A DNA stretch of 6,544 nt, from contig JBILLA010000152.1 of the NCBI GenBank assembly GCA_044376365.1, positions 1-6,544 of the forward strand, in the 5' to 3' direction. Shown here one piece after another: positions 1-5,687 of the stretch. This stretch comes from JBIKWN01 sp044376365. GTDB taxonomy: Bacteria > Bdellovibrionota_C > UBA2361 > JBIKWN01. Under the pieces are notes generated by a model. It was given only the letters and a program-made list of their open reading frames with translations. It made no database searches and had not been told where the DNA came from. The first letter of the stretch is position 1. Every line of letters begins with the position of its first letter. The position numbers and the translations under genes are program-made.

Positions 1-123
1 ATCTTTGATCGTTATGAAGAAATGCGTTGCGGTTGTGCTACATGGTTTTGGCATATCTCACCAGAAGCAGTAGAAGGTGAGGGCGTACTCCATCGTATCG
101 GAGCCCGTGCATATTCAAAATAA
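1..123 (+). CDS. C-terminal end of an unidentified protein (partial)
   Basis: The frame starting at base 1 is open for 40 codons and ends at TAA (121-123). The other two plus frames meet stops within this stretch, so this is the likely coding frame of a gene that begins outside the window. The visible tail contains a compact MRCGCATWFWHI segment, with two cysteines one residue apart beside an aromatic cluster, and ends in GARAYSK. I do not recognise the family. The gene converges with the kinase gene on the other strand, only 13 nt separating the two stop codons, and they probably share the hairpin between them. Confidence is limited because only 40 residues are visible. Confidence 0.55.
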   Translation: MFDRYEEMRCGCATWFWHISPEAVEGEGVLHRIGARAYSK

Positions 124-161
124 AGCTTGTGTGTTTTTATGTATGTTGACTAAACACAAGC
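117..161 (-). terminator. Probable intrinsic terminator between convergent genes
   Basis: GCTTGTGT (125-132) and ACACAAGC (154-161) form a perfect 8-bp stem with a 21-nt loop. On the minus strand the stem is followed immediately by TTTATTTT (124-117), which suits termination of the kinase transcript. On the plus strand the next T run (172-178) begins 10 nt after the stem, so termination in that direction is less convincing. The long loop weakens the call, and half of the stem lies within the last kinase codons. Confidence 0.4.
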
Positions 162-778
162 AATCCAGAGGTTTTTTTGATCGTCACCGTAATACTATTT
201 TGTTTAATCAGATTAGAGACGAGCCGACTTGAGCCACGCACGATGTATTCTTCATCAAGGTTCCATGCAGCATCATTTATAGTTACATAGCCTTCGCCCT
301 GCAGGATCACAGAAAATCGCTCGTGTGGTGCGTTGTAAACGGTTCGCTCAACGCCATCATAGAGTGGATAGATCCACTCGTTGTCTTCGTGAATTGATAG
401 ATCAATGTCCCTATATTTTTGTCGAAGGAGGAGTGTCGTATTCGCTAAAATATAATCAGTACGGTTCCCAAGTGCGCATGAGATAATGATTTGCTCATAG
501 CCACGTTTAATAGCAGCATCAATGGCAAGTTCAAGATCTGAAGCTTCTTTATCAACGGGGTATTGCTCAACGGCAACCTGGTGCTGCGTTATGTATGAAA
601 GCGCTGTTGGTTCAATCGAATCAAGGTCACCAACCAAAAGATCTGGGATGATGCCAGCTTCTTTAAGGTAGGTCGCTCCACGATCGCAGGCAATACAGAA
701 GAGGTCCTGACGGGTTGCGAGGGAGGAAATGAAAACGGGGCTAAAAGCCCCGCCTGCGATAATGATAGCCTGGGTCAC
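137..778 (-). CDS. thiN: Thiamine pyrophosphokinase (thiamine diphosphokinase)
   Basis: This cytosolic enzyme transfers pyrophosphate from ATP to thiamine, giving thiamine diphosphate, the cofactor of transketolase and 2-oxoacid dehydrogenases. The 213-residue length is typical of bacterial members. Visible family motifs are ACDRGATYL (30-38), PDLLVGDLDS (45-54) with the acidic pair D51/D53, YPVDKEASDLELAI (73-86), and GNRTDYILANTTLL (104-117), equivalent to the usual GGR-x-DH-x3-N. The C-terminal beta domain has the expected SSRLVSNL (183-190) and SGLLVF (204-209). Tyr109 replaces the His most often found after the motif Asp. The start is GTG at 778-776. An in-frame TAA lies 9 nt upstream and is the stop of the preceding gene, so the start cannot be further upstream. 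No Shine-Dalgarno is visible, and translation is probably coupled to the upstream cysteine-rich gene. A strong hairpin covers codons 9-15. Confidence 0.93.
   Translation of the reverse strand: MTQAIIIAGGAFSPVFISSLATRQDLFCIACDRGATYLKEAGIIPDLLVGDLDSIEPTALSYITQHQVAVEQYPVDKEASDLELAIDAAIKRGYEQIIISCALGNRTDYILANTTLLLRQKYRDIDLSIHEDNEWIYPLYDGVERTVYNAPHERFSVILQGEGYVTINDAAWNLDEEYIVRGSSRLVSNLIKQNSITVTIKKTSGLLVFSQHT
732..752 (-). terminator. Terminator-like hairpin inside the 5' end of thiN
   Basis: On the minus strand CGGGGCT (752-746), loop TTT, and AGCCCCG (742-736) form a perfect 7-bp, GC-rich stem, directly followed by TTTTC and then ATTT. This has the form of an intrinsic terminator. It lies 36-52 nt past the stop of the cysteine-rich gene and 26 nt into the kinase coding region. 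It could stop the upstream transcript or attenuate kinase expression when ribosomes are not covering it. It could also be a coding coincidence (codons Gly-Gly-Ala-Phe-Ser-Pro-Val). The structure is seen; the function is inferred. Confidence 0.45.
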
Positions 779-787
779 AGGGGTATC

Positions 788-1675
788 TTAGCTGCCGCAG
801 CTATTTTTAGCATCATTTAAACAGTTAATAGCTTTAACTTCGTTTTCTTTAGCTACACAGACTGCCTTTGCATCAGTGACGCACTGAGCGTAACCAGAGG
901 AGCCTTTTGTGTATGATGCGCTGCAATCACGAGTAATTAAGCGGTAGCAGGTGCTCACTTCTCGTTTAGCAACTCTTACATCTGCTCGGCACTGTTTAAT
1001 ATAAGAATTAACGCAAGAGAGGTTAGCAAGTGTTTTATCACACGCTGCTTGTTTGAGATCCAAAACTGCTTGTGCTGCATCAAGCTTGGTCTGATTATCG
1101 GCAACTGTTTTAGCTAATCGGTCTACCCGTGTTTGTGCAACCTTGATTCTTTGATTGCCAAGATTTTCACGCACCTTGCGCTGGGCTGTGAGAGCAGCAA
1201 CTTGCGCTTCAAGGGCGATAGATTGAGGGATGCATTGTTTAGCGCTATCTACACATATTTTCTTAGTTTTTGCAGTACCGCGTACTTTTTTTCCATCTAT
1301 GGTTGCTTCATCAGGACCAGGAGCTGCGCCAATGGCATCAGGTGTGAAACCAGTGATAATCGTCTGACAACCGACAAATCCACCAGTAAAAATTGTAACA
1401 AGGCAAGTTCCTTGAAACCACCGTGCAGCAGCTTTAGAAGAAGATTCTCTGACGCTGATATTAAGGACTGAGGAAAGTTTTCTGAATTGTTCTCTTAGGA
1501 CGTTATTTTCTGCTCTAAAGTACTGAGACTGACTAGAATTGTAGTTTCTTTCAAGCTTACGGACATTTGAATTAAGCCGTCTTACTTCGCTTACACAGCT
1601 ATTTGATTGCGCATAGGATACCTGTGCTGCAACTGTAATGAGGGTGACTAAGGCTAGTGCTATTTTTTTACTCAT
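788..1675 (-). CDS. Exported cysteine-rich protein of unknown function with CX7C array
   Basis: I recognise no family. The 295-residue product starts with a classic Sec signal peptide: MSKK, a hydrophobic core to about residue 17, and a likely cut after SYA (residue 22). Residues 28-75 and roughly 152-210 look like amphipathic or coiled-coil helices. Residues 88-112 are Gly/hydrophobic (TGGFVGCQTIITGF). There are 14 cysteines, all after the signal peptide: 27, 91, 103, 141, 148, 212, 221, 229, 243, 251, 265, 273, 285 and 293. The last eight form four CX7C units (221/229, 243/251, 265/273, 285/293) spaced 22, 22 and 20 residues apart, suggesting stacked disulfide-linked helices outside the cytoplasm. 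The Met start fits the signal peptide; only a weak AGAG lies upstream. The gene sits between the 440-residue protein gene (94 nt away) and thiN (9 nt away), so it may be in one transcript with both. Confidence 0.85.
   Translation of the reverse strand: MSKKIALALVTLITVAAQVSYAQSNSCVSEVRRLNSNVRKLERNYNSSQSQYFRAENNVLREQFRKLSSVLNISVRESSSKAAARWFQGTCLVTIFTGGFVGCQTIITGFTPDAIGAAPGPDEATIDGKKVRGTAKTKKICVDSAKQCIPQSIALEAQVAALTAQRKVRENLGNQRIKVAQTRVDRLAKTVADNQTKLDAAQAVLDLKQAACDKTLANLSCVNSYIKQCRADVRVAKREVSTCYRLITRDCSASYTKGSSGYAQCVTDAKAVCVAKENEVKAINCLNDAKNSCGS
789..803. repeat. Palindrome over the stop codon of the cysteine-rich gene
   Basis: TAGCTGC (789-795) and GCAGCTA (797-803) are perfect inverted arms around one central base. 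The palindrome overlaps the TAA stop (788-790) and ends about 10 nt before the thiN GTG. In RNA only a short stem with a GCGGC loop could form. It occupies the place where a kinase ribosome-binding site would be expected, so it might influence coupling. It may also be chance. Confidence 0.3.
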
Positions 1676-1763
1676 GATTTTTATGCTCTATCTTTCATAA
1701 TAAAAAATTCTGCTTATATATCCGTACCTGGGCGATAAGTGCTTCAGGTAACACTATAGATAC

Positions 1764-1787
1764 TTGAATTTATTCATTATTTTTATC
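1764..1787 (+). repeat. Left copy of AT-rich inverted repeat flanking the 440-residue gene
   Basis: TTGAATTTATTCA (1764-1776) followed by TTATTTTTA (1777-1785) matches, in opposite orientation, a sequence upstream of the same gene (3176-3204), apart from a 3-nt insertion there. This copy covers the gene's stop codon (1772-1770) and its last codons. Origin and function are unknown; AT richness makes partial chance similarity possible. Confidence 0.35.
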
Positions 1788-3092
1788 GTCTTTCTTTGGG
1801 GCAGTAGTAATACTTGCTTTGGGTGTGACCGGTACGTTGCGCTGAATGTTCGTGTAAGTTTGATCGATAACAGTTCTTCCATAATCAATCTGTGCAGCAG
1901 TTACGGCACCCTGGGCGAGGCCATGCAGCAGACCAATACCGGGGTTGTTGTTAAAGCCACGTGGACGTTGCAGGTTTGGTATAAACATTCGTCCGACTCT
2001 TCTTGAATTATTGACATTAGTGATCGCCATCAGGTCGCCTCGTTGTGCATATGCACCTTCAAAACGCTGCTGATTGAGCGCTTCTTGACGTGCATCTTGG
2101 TTAAAGCGATTCGCATCACGTTGGTTTTGTCCTTCTGCACGCAGCTCTGCAGAGATTACTTTGTTGTCTGCGGTTTCACTGGCAATCTCACGTTTCGTAT
2201 CAGCTTCAATAGCTTTAGTCTCTGCATTCGTTGCTGCTGCTTGCGCTTTGTAGAGCTCTTTTGCAAGGACATCTTCCCAGCTCTTATCAAGGATCTCTGC
2301 TGTATGCTCAGCTTTCACAAGCGCTATTTCTTGCTTCTTAACTTTCTGCATCATCTGTATAGTTTTAAGGAAAGCCTGGTATGCCTGCTGTTCTTCTTGA
2401 TTAAACTTGGCATCACTGGCTGCTTCTAACGTATCTAGTTTGGAAGCCATATCAAGAAGTGTGCGCACTTTTACTGATTGCGCATTGAACTTTTCAAGGC
2501 CATCTTTCGATGTCACATCCATTTTATTCATATTATCAATGGCGGCCTTGATGGTCTTTTGTAGTTCAGCTTCAGCTTTATCCCAGATAGGATTAGAGCT
2601 TGCTTGCTTGCGTCCTTCCTGAATAGCTGCGAGCTTTTCATTGAGCTTTTCTATTTCAAGATTGATAGCTTCTTTTGCTTTAAGATTTGTATCTAAGCCA
2701 ACTGGTGCTGGTGTTACGGAGTTCGCTGGCGCTGCAGCTGTATTTGGTGCAGGAGGGGTTTTGTTGGTGTCGACTTGAGTTGCGTTTGTTTCTGTAGAAT
2801 CCTGCTGACCTTTGGGCTGACCTTTTGATTTTAGAAAGGCGCTTGCTGCGCGAAACCCTTCTTTGAGATCTGCTTTTTCGGCGTCAGTAAGTTTCTTGCC
2901 ATTTCTAGCGACTTCGTATGCTAAAGTAACAGCAATATCTAGCTTCGCGGCATCAGCGGCATTGGCAGCTCGAAACTTATCTTTAGAGCCAGGTTCTGAC
3001 TGGAACTTACCATAGACCTCATTAAGCAATGCCTCAGTTTCAGAGTCTTGCTTGCTGACTGCTTTTACGACTGTATTAATGTGATCTGCCAT
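1770..3092 (-). CDS. Hypothetical 440-residue helical/coiled-coil protein
   Basis: I recognise no family. There is no signal peptide or membrane segment, and the protein has no cysteine, unlike its neighbour. Layout: residues 1-90, a charged helical region; about 92-132, a low-complexity Gln/Thr/Asn then Pro/Ala linker ending VTPAP; about 135-345, almost continuous Ala/Glu/Lys/Gln-rich helix with coiled-coil character; about 318-350, Gln/Asn/Arg-rich; 360-415, a Gly/Asn-rich, non-coil segment (FNNNPGIGLLHGLAQGAVTA, 380-399) that could be a conserved interaction region; and a charged tail ending KKDDKNNE. The composition suggests a structural, scaffold or secreted effector-like protein, but this is only inference. 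The start is supported by GAAAGG 9 nt upstream of ATG, the best Shine-Dalgarno in the window. It leads the minus-strand block that continues into the exported cysteine-rich protein and thiN. Confidence 0.82.
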   Translation of the reverse strand: MADHINTVVKAVSKQDSETEALLNEVYGKFQSEPGSKDKFRAANAADAAKLDIAVTLAYEVARNGKKLTDAEKADLKEGFRAASAFLKSKGQPKGQQDSTETNATQVDTNKTPPAPNTAAAPANSVTPAPVGLDTNLKAKEAINLEIEKLNEKLAAIQEGRKQASSNPIWDKAEAELQKTIKAAIDNMNKMDVTSKDGLEKFNAQSVKVRTLLDMASKLDTLEAASDAKFNQEEQQAYQAFLKTIQMMQKVKKQEIALVKAEHTAEILDKSWEDVLAKELYKAQAAATNAETKAIEADTKREIASETADNKVISAELRAEGQNQRDANRFNQDARQEALNQQRFEGAYAQRGDLMAITNVNNSRRVGRMFIPNLQRPRGFNNNPGIGLLHGLAQGAVTAAQIDYGRTVIDQTYTNIQRNVPVTPKASITTAPKKDDKNNE

Positions 3093-3101
3093 AATTGTAA
3101 A

Positions 3102-3107
3102 CCTTTC
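3102..3107 (-). promoter_or_regulatory. Ribosome binding site of the 440-residue protein gene
   Basis: GAAAGG on the minus strand lies 9 nt before the ATG at 3092 and fixes that start. It stands out because the other starts in the window have no comparable site. I could not find a convincing minus-strand promoter upstream in 3108-3270. Confidence 0.6.
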
Positions 3108-3175
3108 GACTTATATCGTCCTTACCAAGAGATATGGCTCTGACATAATGCGATGTAGACTAAAAAAGTAAGAGA

Positions 3176-3204
3176 TTGGTAAAAATAATACTGAATAAAT
3201 TCAA
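3176..3204 (-). repeat. Right copy of AT-rich inverted repeat upstream of the 440-residue gene
   Basis: Read on the minus strand this is TTGAATTTATTCA, then GTA, then TTATTTTTA, matching 1764-1785 on the plus strand with only the 3-nt GTA inserted. It lies about 85 nt upstream of the gene start. The core TGAATAAATTCA (3192-3203) is itself an inverted repeat (TGAAT/ATTCA), so it could also serve as an operator. Both ideas are inference. Confidence 0.35.
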
Positions 3205-3272
3205 TAGTTTATACATCTGCGAGGATTTCTTAGCTCATTTTTTAAAGGGAATCTGTGAAGGTAGCACTAAGA

Positions 3273-3302
3273 TTGCCATTGGAGGGGGGCCTAAAGTATA
3301 AT
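3273..3302 (+). promoter_or_regulatory. Sigma70-type promoter for sseA-sufE
   Basis: TTGCCA (3273-3278, five of six consensus bases) and a perfect TATAAT (3297-3302) are separated by an 18-nt spacer. Transcription would start near 3309, giving a leader of about 44 nt before the sseA ATG at 3353. The spacer contains a run of six G (3284-3289), so a one-base slip would change its length to 17 or 19 nt. No Shine-Dalgarno is seen in the leader. The rest of the 260-nt divergent region (3093-3352) shows only the inverted repeat and AT-rich sequence. Confidence 0.72.
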
Positions 3303-3352
3303 TATTTACTCAACTATAGGGTTGCGGTTTACCATTTTTATACGGCTTTCTT

Positions 3353-4249
3353 ATGTCTTCTGCATTGAAACTTACCTCTCTCGATGAAATTGTAGCGAAA
3401 GGCTATGCCTTTCCTGATGCACTTGTAACCACTGCATGGGTTGCTGAAAATCTTACGAACCCATCAGTTCGTATTGTTGAGTCCAACGAGGATCAGCTGC
3501 TTTATAAATCTGGTCATATCCCCAATGCAGTTGAAATTGATTGGGTCAGAGACCTCAATGACCAAACGGTGCGTGATTATCTTGATGCGCAACAATTTGC
3601 TGCGCTTTGTGCACGAGCAGGTATTACGAAAGATACCACGGTTGTGTTTTACGGTGATAAGAATAATTGGTGGGCGTGTTATGCGTTCTGGATTTTTCAA
3701 CTCTTTGGTCATACGAATGCAAAAATCATGGATGGTGGGCGCCTGAAGTGGGAGAAAGAGCAGCGAGAGCTTACCCGTGCGGCTCCATCAATAGCGCCAT
3801 CTACATATGCAGTGACTGTTCGTGATGATAAAATATTGCGCGCGTTCCGTGATGATGTTCTTAAGCATGTCGAACAAAAGCTTCCGCTGGTTGATGTACG
3901 AAGCCCAGATGAGTTTTCTGGTAAAAAGCTTCACATGGAAGGATACCCAAATGAGGGTGCGCTGCGAGGAGGCCATATTCCAGGTGCGAAAAGTGTGCCG
4001 TGGGCACGTGCGATTTACACAGAAGATGGTACCTTTAAATCTGCAAGTGATCTTGCCGAGATTTATTGCAAGGAAATTGGCCTCAAGAAAACTGATGATG
4101 TTATTGCATACTGCCGTATTGGAGAGCGCAGTAGTCATACGTGGTTTGTATTACGCTATCTGCTTGGATTTTCGCAGGTTCGTAACTACGATGGCTCGTG
4201 GACTGAGTGGGGCAATTTGGTTGGCGTGCCTATTGAAAAGTCGCTCTAA
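3353..4249 (+). CDS. sseA: Two-domain rhodanese, thiosulfate/3-mercaptopyruvate sulfurtransferase (SseA type)
   Basis: This enzyme moves sulfane sulfur from thiosulfate or 3-mercaptopyruvate, via a cysteine persulfide, to an acceptor. Its 298 residues hold an N-terminal catalytically silent rhodanese domain (about 25-140; DALVTTAWVAENL, SGHIPNAVEIDW, VVFYGDKNNWWACYAFW, MDGGR-x-KW) and an active C-terminal domain (about 165-295; LVDVRSPDEFSG, GGHIPGAKSVPWARA). The active loop is CRIGERSS with catalytic Cys254, followed by HTWFVLRYLLG and NYDGSWTEWGN. The CRIGER loop and the insert HMEGYPNEGALRGGHIP are hallmarks I know from actinobacterial SseA/CysA-type enzymes rather than the CGSGVT or CRKGVT loops of mercaptopyruvate and mitochondrial enzymes. 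There is no signal peptide, so it acts in the cytoplasm. The ATG follows a good promoter but no visible Shine-Dalgarno. sufE starts 33 nt downstream, very likely in the same transcript. Substrate preference cannot be read from sequence. Confidence 0.94.
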   Translation: MSSALKLTSLDEIVAKGYAFPDALVTTAWVAENLTNPSVRIVESNEDQLLYKSGHIPNAVEIDWVRDLNDQTVRDYLDAQQFAALCARAGITKDTTVVFYGDKNNWWACYAFWIFQLFGHTNAKIMDGGRLKWEKEQRELTRAAPSIAPSTYAVTVRDDKILRAFRDDVLKHVEQKLPLVDVRSPDEFSGKKLHMEGYPNEGALRGGHIPGAKSVPWARAIYTEDGTFKSASDLAEIYCKEIGLKKTDDVIAYCRIGERSSHTWFVLRYLLGFSQVRNYDGSWTEWGNLVGVPIEKSL

Positions 4250-4282
4250 AATCTTTACGTGATATATGTACTTTGAATCTCT

Positions 4283-4702
4283 ATGAGTATTGATTCAATC
4301 ATTCAAGAGTTCCGCGAGATTGAAGATCAAGATGTTCGTTTCGATCTGCTGATTGAATGTGCTGATAAATTTGTCGAAGTGCCTGAATCGGTGGCGCGTC
4401 GTCCTTTTCCTGAAGCGAATCGTACGCCTGCATGTGAGTCTGAAGCTTACTGTTTTGTGACACCAAATCCTGATGGCACCGTTCAACTTTACTTTGCGGT
4501 GGAAAACCCGCAGGGCATCTCTGCAAAGGCACTAGCAGTTATTCTTGACGAGAACCTTAGCGGAAAAACAGTTGATGAGGTCCAGCGCGTTTCAGAAGAT
4601 ATTGTCTATGATATTTTTGGACGTACGATTTCTATGGGGAAAGGGCAGGGGCTTATGGGTATGGTGCAGCTGGTGAAATTTCTGAGCTCAAAGCTAGGAT
4701 AG
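4283..4702 (+). CDS. sufE: SufE-family sulfur acceptor protein
   Basis: SufE proteins accept persulfide sulfur on a conserved cysteine and pass it on, classically from the desulfurase SufS to the SufBCD Fe-S scaffold. The 139-residue product has the whole fold: N-terminal helix IIQEFREIEDQDVRFDLLIECADKF (4-30 approx.), then RTPACESEAYCF with Cys51 at the position of the catalytic cysteine of E. coli SufE, the beta segment VQLYFAVENPQGISAKALAVIL, the GKTVDEV turn, and the C-terminal GLMGMVQLVKFL helix. A second cysteine, Cys57, follows six residues later. The segment P-x-CES resembles actinobacterial SufE-like proteins (PECQS) more than the proteobacterial GCQSQVW. It lies 33 nt after sseA, which suggests the rhodanese rather than, or as well as, a SufS is the sulfur donor. 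There is no SufS gene in the window. The ATG lacks a Shine-Dalgarno. The stop codon is part of the terminator stem. Confidence 0.92.
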   Translation: MSIDSIIQEFREIEDQDVRFDLLIECADKFVEVPESVARRPFPEANRTPACESEAYCFVTPNPDGTVQLYFAVENPQGISAKALAVILDENLSGKTVDEVQRVSEDIVYDIFGRTISMGKGQGLMGMVQLVKFLSSKLG

Positions 4703-4726
4703 CGTTCCTTGCTATCCTATGTTTTT
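4695..4726 (+). terminator. Intrinsic terminator of sseA-sufE
   Basis: TAGGATAGC (4695-4703) pairs perfectly with GCTATCCTA (4711-4719) across a 7-nt loop GTTCCTT, and five T follow at 4722-4726. The sufE stop TAG (4700-4702) is in the left arm. On the minus strand the stem is followed by GCTTTG, so it is a poor terminator for the converging 287-residue gene. Confidence 0.85.
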
Positions 4727-4745
4727 GTGCAGTGATTTTAGATCT

Positions 4746-5609
4746 TTACTCTTTGGTAAATGCTTCGATGGATTGCATAATAGCTGGATATTGTGTGCGA
4801 AGTGCATTGCACATGCCAGGTTTATCACAGATAGTTTTTTTCAGATCTATAAAAAAATCTTTACTTATTCTGTTGTCAGAGCGAAGCTCTAGCGCGTTTT
4901 GCAGCATGTGGGCAGCTTTCTTAACTGGAAATGAGTGAGTGAGCGAATATGCTAGCGCTGCACAAAAGATATTTTGTGATTCACTCTGTTTATCGAAGAG
5001 TCTCAAAATGCTTTTTTCAAATTCAGCATCGGTTACTCCTAGTTTGCAAACAGGCAAGTTAGTATAGACTGATGTTTCATAGCTACTCTTATCGCCTTTG
5101 ATTGCAGCTCGTGCGATTCGATCTCCAAATTTTTGAAAATCAAAAACTTCGGCTGCATGGATAAAGCGTTCAGAATCTTTGTTTCGGGCGAATGCTTCAA
5201 AGAGTCCTTCGACAACTCGACAAGTTTTTTTGGCTTGTGTTGTTGTGACAATCGTATTGAGTTTATTAATGAGCGCGTAGGGAAAAGTGACTGATGGAAC
5301 TTTTGTAGATATTTCATGCAGTGAATTTGCAATTGCATCAGCTGCCAATTTGCTTTTCAACAAGGGGTATAAAATTCCCCCAGCAAGTTTTTGCTCTTGT
5401 TCATTGATGGTTTGTTGAGAGTGTAAGAGGCCTCGAATCTTTACCCATTGCTTTGAAAATTTCTCGAATTGAGACTTATCTTCATCGATAATTGTTCGTG
5501 CAGCTGCGTTGGTGAGTTGCTTGAAACGGATAGTTAAGAAAGACTGCCTTATACTTTCCGTGCCACGCAGTGATTTTTGATACGTTGGGAATTGCTCTAT
5601 CTGTGCCAT
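4746..5609 (-). CDS. Hypothetical 287-residue mostly helical protein
   Basis: I recognise no family. There is no signal peptide and no membrane segment, so it is probably cytoplasmic. The sequence looks almost entirely alpha-helical, with Ala/Leu/Lys-rich amphipathic stretches and short loops, as in a helical-repeat or bundle protein. Candidate helices are roughly 15-60, 70-100, 111-142, 145-172, 193-225 and 228-262. Five cysteines occur (130, 188, 216, 261, 267), the last two in KTICDKPGMCNAL. No catalytic motif is evident. Start ATG at 5609 has only a weak GAAGATAAG upstream. It is divergent from the peptidase C26 gene and converges on the sufE terminator. An uninterrupted 287-codon frame, normal-looking composition and good packing between neighbours support it as a real gene. 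Confidence 0.75.
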   Translation of the reverse strand: MAQIEQFPTYQKSLRGTESIRQSFLTIRFKQLTNAAARTIIDEDKSQFEKFSKQWVKIRGLLHSQQTINEQEQKLAGGILYPLLKSKLAADAIANSLHEISTKVPSVTFPYALINKLNTIVTTTQAKKTCRVVEGLFEAFARNKDSERFIHAAEVFDFQKFGDRIARAAIKGDKSSYETSVYTNLPVCKLGVTDAEFEKSILRLFDKQSESQNIFCAALAYSLTHSFPVKKAAHMLQNALELRSDNRISKDFFIDLKKTICDKPGMCNALRTQYPAIMQSIEAFTKE

Positions 5610-5687
5610 AAATATCTTATCTTCAGTTATGCAACGGCGCAGAAGGCGGTGTCCTAATGGCGTAATTGTCTGATTTTATTCATGTTT

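Noticed and set aside
1133..1471. 112-codon plus-strand frame
   Set aside because: It lies wholly inside the exported cysteine-rich gene on the other strand, has no family features and no start signal; it is a shadow frame.
1676..1769. Promoter for the cysteine-rich gene in the 94-nt gap (TATATAAG on the minus strand)
   Set aside because: No acceptable -35 element lies 16-18 nt from any -10-like sequence, so co-transcription from upstream is equally likely.
1764..2622. Three plus-strand frames (1764-2006, 2043-2429, 2407-2622), the first with a signal-peptide-like start
   Set aside because: They are antisense to the 440-residue gene. Their hydrophobic, Cys-rich look results from reading Lys/Glu/Ala codons backwards, and none has a ribosome site.
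3108..3270. Promoter of the 440-residue gene
   Set aside because: Several AT-rich -10-like words exist on the minus strand, but none pairs with a reasonable -35 at normal spacing.
3093..3352. Small RNA or riboswitch in the divergent intergenic region
   Set aside because: Apart from the promoter and the short TGAAT/ATTCA inverted repeat, I see no stable multi-stem structure or known riboswitch motif.
3822..4262. 146-codon plus-strand frame inside sseA
   Set aside because: It overlaps the strongly supported rhodanese in another frame and shows no domain.
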